64,000 nucleotides of DNA from PALSA-693 sp963781155 (GTDB lineage Bacteria; Actinomycetota; Acidimicrobiia; Acidimicrobiales; Palsa-688): positions 1,054,001 through 1,118,000 of the forward strand of contig CAWAEC010000016.1 of the NCBI GenBank assembly GCA_963781155.1, in the 5' to 3' direction. The notes below the pieces were generated by a model. That model had not been told where the DNA came from and searched no databases. It saw only the letters and a program-made list of their open reading frames with translations. Positions 17,744 to 25,615 of the stretch are shown here, piece after piece (within the stretch, counting starts at the first letter, position 1; each line of letters starts with the position of its first letter). Both the position numbers and the translations under genes were made by a program.

Positions 17744-18516
17744 GGAGCCGGCTTCTCCTCCGCCGGCTGGGTGGCAGCTGCCGGGGGAAGCTCGCGACTC
17801 CCGGCCTCAATCGCGCCGGCCGGTCCCATGGTCGATTTCAGGGCGGCAAGCTCCTGGTCCACGGCGCTCGAAGCCCCGATCTTGTCGAGCTCGTGCTGGA
17901 TGTCGTCGTGACCGGCTCCCACGTCTTCGAGCACGCCTGATTCCAGGAGCTCGTCAAGGGCGCTGGATCGGGCCTGCATGCCGGCGATCTTGTCCTGTGC
18001 CCTGTTCAACGCCGCACCCGAGTCGCTGATGGACTTCGAGATGCCGGCCACTCCTTCGTTGACCGATGTCACGGCCTGAGCTGCCGTGTACTGAGCCTTG
18101 AGCGTCTCCTTCTGGGTCCGGAACTGGTTTACCCGGGCCTGGAGGCTCTGCAGCGTCTGACCGAGCTTGGCCTCTTCGTCCACCAGTTGCTGATGCTGCG
18201 GCTCCATCTGCTCGATTTGCTGCGCGGCGGCGGCCTTACGGTTGAGGGCTTCTCGTGCGAGGTCCTCCCGGCCGGCGCTGAGCGCCGCCCGAGCTTGATC
18301 CTGAAGGTGGTCGCACGACCCCTGGAGCTGGCTCTCCTGGAGCTCGATGCGCTTGCGCGAGGCCGCGATCTCGACCAGGGCCCTCCGCACCTGGGTGATC
18401 TGCTCGAGCATCTTCTCGTAAGAGAGGTCGAGCATCTCGTCCGGCTTCTCGGCCTTGTCGAGCGCTCGATTTGCCTTCGCCTGCATGATGTCGTGGGCTC
18501 TCGAGAACAGTCCCAT
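17740..18516 (-). CDS. pspA: PspA/IM30 family membrane-stress protein
   Basis: ATG 18516 has GGAGG six bases upstream and starts the typical MGLFSRAHDIMQAKANRALDK (amphipathic helix 0). A long coiled coil follows (YEKMLEQITQVRRALVEIAASRKRIE to about residue 190), then DELLESGVLEDVG and a Pro/Ala-rich tail. These are ESCRT-III-like proteins that bind and remodel stressed inner membrane. At 258 residues it has normal length. It heads a five-gene operon, transcribed away from phzF across a 165-bp gap where its promoter must lie; no PspF-type sigma-54 signal is seen, as expected in actinobacteria. Confidence 0.9.
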   Translation of the reverse strand: MGLFSRAHDIMQAKANRALDKAEKPDEMLDLSYEKMLEQITQVRRALVEIAASRKRIELQESQLQGSCDHLQDQARAALSAGREDLAREALNRKAAAAQQIEQMEPQHQQLVDEEAKLGQTLQSLQARVNQFRTQKETLKAQYTAAQAVTSVNEGVAGISKSISDSGAALNRAQDKIAGMQARSSALDELLESGVLEDVGAGHDDIQHELDKIGASSAVDQELAALKSTMGPAGAIEAGSRELPPAAATQPAEEKPAP

Positions 18517-18681
18517 CGTCAGCCTCCGTCGTCCGGTCTCTCGCGCGCATCCTTGCACACCACCATGGTTTTGGTGGTCTCGCGGCGCAGCCGTCGGCGG
18601 GCATTGGCCCCTGCCCCTTCACGCCCCCGGACGCCGGCGGCGTGCGTCCAGCTACTCCTTGCGGCCTGTCAGACTGACGCT

Positions 18682-19515
18682 GTGACGTGGCGCCCCTTCG
18701 CTCAAGTCGACGTCTTCACCGAGACCGCCTACCTGGGCAATCCCGTCGCCGTCGTCCTCAACGCCGAGGGCTTGACAGCGGAAGAGATGCAGCGCATCGC
18801 CCATTGGACGAATCTGTCCGAGACGACCTTTGTTCTCCCGCCCACCATCCCCGCTGCCGATTATCAGGTCCGCATCTTCACGACTTCCACGGAACTGCCC
18901 TTTGCCGGCCATCCCACCCTCGGCACCTGCCATGCCTGGCTGCAGCACCTGTGCACCAATCATAAGGGGACGGTCGTCGTGCAGGAATGCCCGGCCGGCC
19001 TCGTCCGGATTCGCTCGACCCCCTACGGGCTGGCCTTTGTCGCCCCTCCGATGATCAAGGAAGGACCGGTTGACGAGCAAACGGTCGACCACCTGGCCGG
19101 CGCGCTCGGCCTCGGGCGGTCCGAGGTCCTCGCTGCCCAGTGGGCCGACAACGGTCCGGGATGGGCAGGTCTGCTGCTCCGCGACGCCGACAGCGTGTTG
19201 GGCTTGCGGCCCGGCGTCGTCGACCATCCGGTCGGCGTGATCGGGCCGTACCCGGCCGGTTCGCCGTGTGCGTTCGAAGTTCGAGCCTTTTTTCCCGCCA
19301 ACGGGAGCACCGTCGAGGATCCCGCCACCGGCAGTCTCAACGCTTCCCTGGCCCAGTGGCTCACACGGTCAGGGCGCGCCCATCCCCCGTACGTGGTCAG
19401 CCAGGGCACCGCCGTCGGCGCCGTCGGCCGGGTCCACATCGAACTCGACGATGACGGCGCCATCTGGGTGGGCGGCGGAACGGTCACTGCCGTCGTCGGG
19501 CGCGTCGACGCCTAG
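18682..19515 (+). CDS. PhzF-family isomerase-like protein
   Basis: GTG 18682 gives a 277-residue protein with PhzF landmarks: FAQVDVFTETAYLGNPVAVVL (residues about 5-25), catalytic Glu in TNLSETTFVLPP, FTTSTELPFAGHPTLGTCHAW, and the C-terminal VEDPATGSLNASLAQWL. The frame is open far upstream (to 18187), but that overlaps pspA antisense and lacks family similarity. PhzF proteins isomerise small metabolites; no phenazine genes are nearby, so this is one of the many family members of unknown substrate. Confidence 0.9.
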   Translation: MTWRPFAQVDVFTETAYLGNPVAVVLNAEGLTAEEMQRIAHWTNLSETTFVLPPTIPAADYQVRIFTTSTELPFAGHPTLGTCHAWLQHLCTNHKGTVVVQECPAGLVRIRSTPYGLAFVAPPMIKEGPVDEQTVDHLAGALGLGRSEVLAAQWADNGPGWAGLLLRDADSVLGLRPGVVDHPVGVIGPYPAGSPCAFEVRAFFPANGSTVEDPATGSLNASLAQWLTRSGRAHPPYVVSQGTAVGAVGRVHIELDDDGAIWVGGGTVTAVVGRVDA

Positions 19516-19818
19516 CCGCTCGGAATGGAAGCAGCCGCGGCGGCGACGACCGAGACCTCGGTGCCGTGCACGGCTGAGCTGTCCGCCATATCTGACCGCG
19601 CGCCAGGGTTGAGAGCGTTGACACTGGCCGTGAAATTGGTCCCACCGTTCCGACTTTCCGGCGCCCCGTACCATTCGTGAGGAGCAGTACGTGATGACAG
19701 GGTCCGAATTCTCGTTTCGGACAGACGAGTCGGGTCCTTTGGCCCTGGCCGCCCAGTCGCCTGACGGCCAAACTCGCTGGCAGGCCACCTTGGCCCGCTG
19801 GGGAAAAGGATCAATACG
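19516..19818. other. 303-bp gap with DevR-like palindrome
   Basis: No confident gene. A minus-strand frame at 19512-19650 (GARSDMADSSAVHGTEVS) is open but unassigned. The right part holds the palindrome-like GGGTCCTTTGGCCC at 19732-19745, listed separately. Confidence 0.4.
19732..19745 (+). promoter_or_regulatory. DevR/DosR-box-like palindrome before PNPOx-like gene
   Basis: GGGTCCTTTGGCCC agrees with the known actinobacterial DosR consensus core (GGGACTWWAGTCCC) at 10 of 14 positions by eye. It lies 74 bases before the start of the PNPOx-like gene, a typical target class of this hypoxia regulator. No DevR gene is in the window. Confidence 0.35.
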
Positions 19819-20295
19819 ATGGAAACGCGCCCTCCGACAACCAAAAACCTGGATCCGGGAGCTTTGGAGGAAATCAGCAGGGCTGAGTGCTGGCGCCTCC
19901 TCTCCACTCAGCCCGTCGGCCGAGTCGCCGTTATCGTGGGTCACTACCCCCTGGTGTTCCCGGTCAACTACGCAGTCGACGGCGAAAGCGTCCTGTACCG
20001 AACCGGGTCGGGCACGAAGCTGCACTCCATTCACCGCTCCAACGTCACATTCGAAGTGGACGAGATCGACCCGATCCGCCGCAGTGGCTGGAGCGTCATG
20101 GTGAAGGGCGTGGCCCAGGAGTTGACGATCGACCGCAACCGCAAAGTGGTTTCTCGAGCTGAGCTCGGAGGCGCCACTCCCTGGGCACCGGGCGATCGAA
20201 ACCACTTTGTTCGAATTCTGGCTGATGACATCAGCGGTCGCCGGATCCGCCCCGGTGAGCTTCCTGCCGCCACGGACCCGCGCGGCTACCTCTGA
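19819..20295 (+). CDS. Pyridoxamine 5'-phosphate oxidase-like flavin-binding protein
   Basis: This 158-residue protein has the split-barrel fold of the PNPOx-like family: LSTQPVGRVAVIVGHYPLVFPVNYAVDGESVLYRTGSGTKLHSI near residues 29-72, then VTFEVDEIDPIRRSGWSVMVKGVAQEL and NHFVRILADDISGRRI. Actinobacterial members of this size bind F420, FMN or haem. Together with UspA, alcohol dehydrogenase and phosphoketolase, such proteins recur in hypoxia/dormancy clusters. ATG 19819 is well placed after AAAAGGATC. Confidence 0.85.
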   Translation: METRPPTTKNLDPGALEEISRAECWRLLSTQPVGRVAVIVGHYPLVFPVNYAVDGESVLYRTGSGTKLHSIHRSNVTFEVDEIDPIRRSGWSVMVKGVAQELTIDRNRKVVSRAELGGATPWAPGDRNHFVRILADDISGRRIRPGELPAATDPRGYL

Positions 20296-20304
20296 TTCGG
20301 GATC

Positions 20305-20318
20305 GGTCCAACGGTCCC
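20305..20318 (+). promoter_or_regulatory. Second DevR-like GGTCC-N-GGTCCC motif
   Basis: GGTCCAACGGTCCC, similar to the box at 19732, lies in the gap before the AcuC-like gene. It is either a regulator site or chance in GC-rich DNA; the repetition at two neighbouring promoters is the argument for function. Confidence 0.25.
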
Positions 20319-20444
20319 TGGAGAGAGGGAAACTGACGGCTCGCCAGCGTGCACGACGACCGGTAACCGCCGGAGTGGGGAAAACTGTCGTATGGAACCG
20401 TGGCTCGAAACGACGGATTGCCCGTGCATCCCCAGGACGATCAA

Positions 20445-20555
20445 ATGACTTCGACAGAGGACCGACTGACGGGGCTGCTGGCGCGCTCGACCCTCTCGGC
20501 CCCCAACCTGCACCACGCCGGTCCTGCCCGCTCAGCTGGACGTGCCGGCTCGTGA
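20445..20555 (+). CDS. Possible 36-aa leader ORF coupled to the deacetylase
   Basis: ATG 20445 opens a 36-codon frame (MTSTEDRLTGLLARSTLSAP...) whose TGA overlaps the GTG start of the AcuC-like gene (GTGA). A short AGGA lies upstream. It may only provide translational coupling, or the deacetylase N-terminus may be read differently. Not recognised as a family. Confidence 0.25.
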   Translation: MTSTEDRLTGLLARSTLSAPNLHHAGPARSAGRAGS

Positions 20556-21571
20556 CCCTTTTGCTGGCCACGCCCGAAGAAGATCGTCATGATGCCGGCC
20601 CCGGTCACCCTGAACAGCCCGCCCGGCTGGTCGCCGCCCTCGAAGGGCTCCAGCGGGCGCCGGTTCGGGATGCCGTCGTCCGCCTTCCCCCCCGGCTGGC
20701 GTCGCGTGCCGAGCTCGCCCTGGTGCATGGCCCGGGCTACCTGGAAGCTCTCGCCGATCTGTGCGCTGCCGGGGGTGGAGACCTGGACCCGGACACCCGG
20801 GTCAGTAGAGGATCCTGGATGACGGCACGTATGACCGCGGGGGCTGGTCTGGCGGCAGTCGAGGCATTGGGGGAGGGCCAGGGGGATGCAGCGATCGTCC
20901 TGGGCCGGCCCCCCGGCCACCACGCCATGCGCGATGTCGGCATGGGCTTCTGTCTCGTCAACAACATCGCAGTGTCCGCCGCGGCGCTGGCCGCTACCGG
21001 CGAGCGGGTGGCAATCATCGATTGGGACGTGCACCACGGGAACGGCACCCAGGACATCTTTTGGACCGATGGCTCAGTCCTCTACGTGTCGATCCACCAA
21101 TGGCCCCTGTATCCCGGAACTGGCCGGCCCGGCGAGCGCGGCGCCGGGGAAGGTCAGGGAACGACGGTCAATCTGCCGCTCCCGCCCCAGGCGACCGGGG
21201 ATGTCTATCTGGCTCTCTTCGACGACGTCATCATCCCGAGCGTCGAGCGGTTCGCCCCGACCTGGGTGCTGGTGTCGGCGGGCTTCGACGCCCATCGCGA
21301 CGACCCGCTGGCCGACATGCGACTGACGGCCGGTGATTTTGCCGATCTGACGGCCCGCGTGGCCGGACTCGCGCCCCGGCCCGGGCGGCTCGCCCTGTTT
21401 CTGGAGGGGGGTTACGACCTGGCCGCCCTGGAAGCGTCGGTTGCGGCCAGCGCGGCTCAGCTGGTGGGTTCCGCGTACCGTCCGGAGCCGGCGTCGTCGG
21501 GCGGCGCCGGGTTGGCGATCGTCGCCAACTACCGCTCGCAGCGGTTCGACGACCCGGACCGGCAAGCATGA
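20552..21571 (+). CDS. Histone-deacetylase/AcuC-like zinc amidohydrolase
   Basis: GTG 20552 begins LLLATPEEDRHDAGPGHPEQPARL, with the usual HPE motif. The catalytic core is present: RPPGHHAMRDVGMGFCLVNNIAVSA (His pair), IDWDVHHGNGTQ (zinc Asp/His), SAGFDAHRDDPLADMRL (third ligand), and EGGYDL. At 339 residues it is a complete class II-like bacterial HDAC homologue. Bacterial members include AcuC, which deacetylates acetyl-CoA synthetase, and polyamine deacetylases. The acetate-related genes xfp and ackA nearby make a protein-deacetylation role plausible. It overlaps uspA by four bases. Confidence 0.9.
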   Translation: MTLLLATPEEDRHDAGPGHPEQPARLVAALEGLQRAPVRDAVVRLPPRLASRAELALVHGPGYLEALADLCAAGGGDLDPDTRVSRGSWMTARMTAGAGLAAVEALGEGQGDAAIVLGRPPGHHAMRDVGMGFCLVNNIAVSAAALAATGERVAIIDWDVHHGNGTQDIFWTDGSVLYVSIHQWPLYPGTGRPGERGAGEGQGTTVNLPLPPQATGDVYLALFDDVIIPSVERFAPTWVLVSAGFDAHRDDPLADMRLTAGDFADLTARVAGLAPRPGRLALFLEGGYDLAALEASVAASAAQLVGSAYRPEPASSGGAGLAIVANYRSQRFDDPDRQA

Positions 21572-22008
21572 CGCCCGAGATCAGACGGGTACTGGTCGGC
21601 GTCGACGGCTCGGACAACGGGACCCGCGCGTTGGTGTGGGCGATGCACCTCGCCGGGCGCTTCGATGCCGAGGTGGTGGCAGTGCACGCCATAGGGTTGT
21701 TGGCCCACCTGGGGGAAGGCCCGCCCGTCCCGAGTCAGTCCCACCTCGACGAGCTACGAGAGGCGTTCGAGCACCGATGGTGTGCGGCCCTTCACGACAG
21801 CCGCATCCGTCATCGACAGCTCATGATGGACGGACCACCGGTGCCGGTGTTGTTGACCGCGAGCGAGCAGGAAGCTGCGGACGTGATCGTCGTCGGATCT
21901 CGCGGGATGGGCGGCTTTCCGGAGCTGCTGCTGGGCAGCACCAGCCACCACGTGGCGGAGCAGGCCCGTTGCCCGGTCCTGGTTGTGCCTCCGGACCGCC
22001 CGCGCTGA
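21568..22008 (+). CDS. Universal stress protein (UspA family)
   Basis: The 146-residue single-domain Usp begins RRVLVGVDGSDNGTRALVWAMHLA and ends with the ATP-binding signature VVGSRGMGGFPELLLGSTSHHVAEQARCPVLVVP (G-2x-G-9x-G-S/T). ATG overlaps the deacetylase stop (ATGA), so the two are co-translated. ATP-binding Usp proteins are strongly induced in actinobacterial hypoxia. The pairing with a deacetylase is notable because Usp-linked regulators control protein acetylation in mycobacteria. Confidence 0.95.
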   Translation: MTPEIRRVLVGVDGSDNGTRALVWAMHLAGRFDAEVVAVHAIGLLAHLGEGPPVPSQSHLDELREAFEHRWCAALHDSRIRHRQLMMDGPPVPVLLTASEQEAADVIVVGSRGMGGFPELLLGSTSHHVAEQARCPVLVVPPDRPR

Positions 22009-22047
22009 CGGATTCGAGCTTTCTGTTGTTGGCTGGCGGGACCGTGG

Positions 22048-23049
22048 TCAGGAGGTCAAGAGGACAGCGGCGCCGTTGACCCGATCATGGGCGAGGTCCT
22101 GGAGGGCACGGTTCGCCTCGTCCAGGGGGTAGCCCGTGGTGTGGACCTGGATCGGGATGGCGGCTGCGACAGCCAGGAAAGCATTGCCGTCGGCGCGCGT
22201 GTTCGCAGTCACACTGCGCAGGGTGCGTTCCTCGAAGAGGTGCCGTTCATAGTTGAGCGGCGGGATGTCGGTCAGATAGATGCCTGCGATGGCGAGGGTG
22301 CCGCCCCGATCGAGGGCCGCCAGTGCGGTCGGGACCAGGGTTCCCACCGGCGCGAACAGGATGGCACTGTCAAGCGGTTCCGGCGATGGGGCATCGGCTT
22401 CGCCGGCGGAGGCGGCCCCTAAGTCCAGCGCCAGCTCCTGGGCCTGTCGAGCCCGTGTAAACACATGGACCCGCGCACCGCCGGCGATGGCGACCTGGGC
22501 GATCAGATGGGCTGACGCACCAAAACCGTAGATGCCCAGCCGTCCTCCTTCCGGGAGGTCGGCCTGCTGAAGGGCGCGGTAACCGATAATTCCCGCGCAC
22601 AGCAGGGGAGCGGCCTCCTGGGCGGAAAAGACATCGGGCAACGGGTAGGCATAGCCCTCGGCGGCGACCACGTATTCGGCGTAGCCGCCGTCGCGGTCCC
22701 ACCCGGTGAACTCGGGCGATTGGCACAGGTTCTCGTGGCCGCTCCGGCAGTACCGGCAGATCCCGTCGGTGTGGGCCAACCATGGCACGCCGACGCGCGC
22801 CCCGAGCGCGAAACGAGTTGCCCCCGGGCCGAGCGCGTCGATGGTGCCGACGACTTCGTGGCCGGGGACGACAAGACGATGGTGGGGGGGCAGATCACCT
22901 TCCGCCAGGTGCAGATCGGTCCGGCAGACTCCGCAGGCTTCGATTCGTACCCGGATTTGGCCGGGTCCCGGCTCGCCAACCGCCCGCTCCACCGGGACGA
23001 GCGGGTGACTGTCGATCGGGCCCGGCTCCTGCACGGCCCAGGCCTTCAT
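22048..23049 (-). CDS. Zinc-dependent alcohol dehydrogenase (AdhP-like)
   Basis: This is a 333-residue MDR enzyme. The catalytic zinc site is EACGVCRTDLHLAEGDLP (Cys) with VVPGHEVVGTI (His/Glu). The structural zinc is held by four cysteines in GICRYCRSGHENLC, the last Cys following NL. The cofactor fold carries GGRLGIYGFGASAHLIAQVA (residues about 164-183), where a Ser/Ala-His replaces the common G-G, and DRGGTLAIAGIYLTDIPPLNYERHLFEER. It likely oxidises or reduces short alcohols/aldehydes with NAD. It is convergent with uspA and divergent from ftsH. Confidence 0.9.
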   Translation of the reverse strand: MKAWAVQEPGPIDSHPLVPVERAVGEPGPGQIRVRIEACGVCRTDLHLAEGDLPPHHRLVVPGHEVVGTIDALGPGATRFALGARVGVPWLAHTDGICRYCRSGHENLCQSPEFTGWDRDGGYAEYVVAAEGYAYPLPDVFSAQEAAPLLCAGIIGYRALQQADLPEGGRLGIYGFGASAHLIAQVAIAGGARVHVFTRARQAQELALDLGAASAGEADAPSPEPLDSAILFAPVGTLVPTALAALDRGGTLAIAGIYLTDIPPLNYERHLFEERTLRSVTANTRADGNAFLAVAAAIPIQVHTTGYPLDEANRALQDLAHDRVNGAAVLLTS

Positions 23050-23468
23050 GGTGTGCTGTCCAGCCCGGGTTCAGCCGGTGCGGTGGCAATCCCCATCGCT
23101 GGCCGACACGCGTCGCCGATGTTGCGAGCTCTCGTCCTCATTGGCCTCACCTGCTCTGACATCCTAGAGCTTTGTGTGATAAAAGGCGCGTGATACGCGC
23201 CTTTTATCACACAAACGAGGAAGTGAGGGCCGGAGGAGCAAGGGGAAGAGCCGGCGAAGCGACGGTTTGCGGGCTCGCCGGCGCAACGGTCGAACGGCGC
23301 CAACCGGCCAACGAGCCGCCAGTCGCAGAGTCTCGGGGGCCGCCCGGCCACCCTCCCGGCAACTGCTGCTATTCGCCAACACCGCAGGCGAGAGCCGTTA
23401 TCGGCACTACTCTTATCCGGCAACCTCTATCCGTGCTCACCTGGCGCGGTCCGCCATCGAGGAGCGCC
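23050..23468. other. Divergent promoter region, adh/ftsH
   Basis: No gene is seen in these 419 bases. The region holds the 45-base palindrome at 23171-23215 (listed separately), then a GC-rich stretch leading to GAGGAG just before ftsH. Any promoter of the minus-strand alcohol dehydrogenase lies between 23050 and the palindrome. Confidence 0.5.
23171..23215. repeat. Perfect 45-base palindrome (21-bp arms, 3-base loop)
   Basis: The left arm starts TTTGTGTGATAAAAGGCGCG and the right arm is its exact complement, with loop GAT. The outer half of each arm is A/T-rich in an otherwise GC-rich region. It lies 120 bases from the adh start and 250 from the ftsH start. A bidirectional terminator is disfavoured because both genes point away. 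An operator, a processed RNA hairpin or a small mobile repeat are open. Confidence 0.85.
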
Positions 23469-25556
23469 ATGACCAAGCAGGCTCAACCCCCGCCGCCGGG
23501 AGACCGGCCCACTCCGACGGCGCCGCCGCCACCGCCCGCGTGGCGCCACTGGCTGTGGGTGATCGCGATTGGGCTGTCATTGGTGCTGTGGTTGGTCCTG
23601 CCGAACGTGCACAGCAAGACGGTGCCGACCGACAACCTCACGTACTCGCAGTTCCTGAGCGACGTGAGCGCGCACCAGGTCAAGACCGTCAACATCGAGA
23701 CCAACGGCAAGTCGACGGGGACCCTGGCCAACGGTCACAACTTCACCACCGTAATTCCCGTGCAGCTGGCCGGGTCGTCGTTGCTGACCCGGTTGGAGGC
23801 GGCCAACGTGTCGATCACGGCAAAAACCCCGGGTGCTTCGTTCGGCTCGGAGTTCCTGTCGTGGGCGATCCTGCTGCTGCCGTTGCTCGTGCTCGGCTGG
23901 ATCTGGTGGCGGATGTCGCGGGGGGCCAGAGGTCAGCTTGGCGGTGTGCTGGGTGTCAGCAAGTCCCGGGCCAAGGTCTTCGATGCCGAGCAGCCCAGCG
24001 TCACGTTCGCGGACGTCGCCGGCTACGACGGCGCCAAGGCGGAGATCGCGGAGGTGGTCGACTTCTTGCGGTCACCGGAGCGCTACCAACGGGTCGGTGC
24101 GACCGTCCCCCGGGGTGTGCTCATGGTCGGGCCGCCCGGCACCGGCAAGACCCTGCTGGCCCGGGCCGTAGCCGGCGAAGCGAAGGTCCCGTTCTTCTCG
24201 GTCGCGGGCTCCAGCTTCGTCGAGCTGTTTGTCGGTGTCGGGGCAGCCCGGGTGCGTGACCTGTTCGCGGAAGCGCGCAAGCGAGCTCCCGCCATCGTAT
24301 TTGTCGACGAGATTGACGCCATCGGCGCCCGCCGCGCCGGACCCGGTTCGTTTGCCTCCAACGACGAGCGCGAGCAGACGCTCAACCAGCTGCTTTCAGA
24401 GATGGACGGCTTCGACCCTGTGACCGGGATCGTCGTGCTGGCAGCGACCAACCGTCCCGAAGTCCTGGACCCGGCCTTGTTGCGGCCCGGCCGTTTCGAC
24501 CGCCAGGTCACGATCCCGCTGCCCAATCTGGCCGAGCGGCAGGCCATCCTGGCGGTGCATTGCCGCGACAAGCAGCTGGCGCCCGATGTCGACCTTCAGG
24601 CCGTGGCCCGGGCCACCCCCGGGTTCTCTGGCGCTGATCTGGCCAACCTGACCAATGAGGCGGCCATCGCGGCAGTTCGTCGCGGCCACGACGTGATCAG
24701 TGCTGCCGATTTCGATGCGGCACGCGACCGCCTGCTGCTCGGCCGGCGCGAGGACTCCAACGTGCTCCTGCCTGAGGAGAAATACGCCGTCGCCGTCCAC
24801 GAGTCGGGCCATGCTCTGGTCGCGGCCCTGTCGGAACACACGGATCCGGTGGCCAAGGTGACAATCCTCCCGGCCGGCCAGGCCCTCGGCGTGACCGAAC
24901 AGCTGCCGCTGGTGGAACGGCACCTGTACGGCGAGGACTATCTGATGGACTCGCTGGCTGTCCGGCTGGGCGGACGATCGGCGGAGCTGGTCGTGCTCGG
25001 ACAGGGGTCCACCGGCGCGGCCAACGATCTGGCCGGGGCCACGGATCTGGCCACCCGGATGGTGCGAGAGTTCGGCCTCTCCGACGCGCTCGGCCCTGTC
25101 GGGTACCCCTCGGGAGGTTCGGCCTTTCTCGGGGGCGGCGGCACTGAGCTGACTCGCCCGTTCGCGGAGGCCACCCAGGCTGCTATCGACGCCGAGGTAG
25201 CCCGACTTCTGCGGCAGGCGGAAAAGCGCGCCACGGAGCTGCTGAGCGACAACCGGGAGCACCTCGACCAGCTCGTCGACCTGGTCTTGCAGTGGGAGAC
25301 CATCGACGGCCGCGAGGTCTACCGCATCCTCGGACGGGCCGCTCCGACCGACCAGGGGGGGATGACGGTCGCGCCTCGCCGGGCGGCAGTCCAAGCCGCA
25401 CCACCGATGGCAAAGGCGGGCGCCGGGCGACACCAGGCGACCGACTCGCCCGCCCGCCGCCCGAGCGACGGGTCAGCGGGTGCCACCGTCACCCCGATGC
25501 CCACGAAGGCCGCCGACGGCCGGGACGACACCACCCAAAAAACGACCCCGCCCTGA
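23469..25556 (+). CDS. ftsH: FtsH AAA+ membrane zinc metalloprotease
   Basis: ATG 23469 has GAGGAG upstream. The 695-residue protein has the FtsH order: Pro-rich N-terminus, first membrane helix (residues about 29-46), periplasmic domain, second helix (about 136-152), then the AAA+ domain with Walker A GPPGTGKTLLARAVA, Walker B IVFVDEIDAIGARR and ATNRPEVLDPALLRPGRFDRQV. The protease carries zinc motif VAVHESGHALVAAL (HExxH) and ATDLATRMVREFGLS. The C-terminal ~70 residues are low-complexity. It degrades misfolded membrane proteins. Divergent from adh; it precedes xfp on the same strand. Confidence 0.95.
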   Translation: MTKQAQPPPPGDRPTPTAPPPPPAWRHWLWVIAIGLSLVLWLVLPNVHSKTVPTDNLTYSQFLSDVSAHQVKTVNIETNGKSTGTLANGHNFTTVIPVQLAGSSLLTRLEAANVSITAKTPGASFGSEFLSWAILLLPLLVLGWIWWRMSRGARGQLGGVLGVSKSRAKVFDAEQPSVTFADVAGYDGAKAEIAEVVDFLRSPERYQRVGATVPRGVLMVGPPGTGKTLLARAVAGEAKVPFFSVAGSSFVELFVGVGAARVRDLFAEARKRAPAIVFVDEIDAIGARRAGPGSFASNDEREQTLNQLLSEMDGFDPVTGIVVLAATNRPEVLDPALLRPGRFDRQVTIPLPNLAERQAILAVHCRDKQLAPDVDLQAVARATPGFSGADLANLTNEAAIAAVRRGHDVISAADFDAARDRLLLGRREDSNVLLPEEKYAVAVHESGHALVAALSEHTDPVAKVTILPAGQALGVTEQLPLVERHLYGEDYLMDSLAVRLGGRSAELVVLGQGSTGAANDLAGATDLATRMVREFGLSDALGPVGYPSGGSAFLGGGGTELTRPFAEATQAAIDAEVARLLRQAEKRATELLSDNREHLDQLVDLVLQWETIDGREVYRILGRAAPTDQGGMTVAPRRAAVQAAPPMAKAGAGRHQATDSPARRPSDGSAGATVTPMPTKAADGRDDTTQKTTPP

Positions 25557-25595
25557 CCGGGCTCCCCGTTCTGGGGTTGGCAAAGGGGTCTGCTC

Positions 25596-25615
25596 GGGTC
25601 TGTGAACATAGACCC
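25596..25615 (+). promoter_or_regulatory. Inverted repeat abutting the phosphoketolase start
   Basis: GGGTCT-N8-AGACCC ends exactly at the base before the ATG at 25616. There is no Shine-Dalgarno sequence in the preceding 20 bases, so the mRNA may be leaderless, or the hairpin may block initiation. It could be a repressor operator or an RNA switch. Confidence 0.4.

Noticed and set aside
18682..19515. Phenazine biosynthesis from PhzF
   Set aside because: No other phz genes; PhzF homologues are widespread and mostly unrelated to phenazines.
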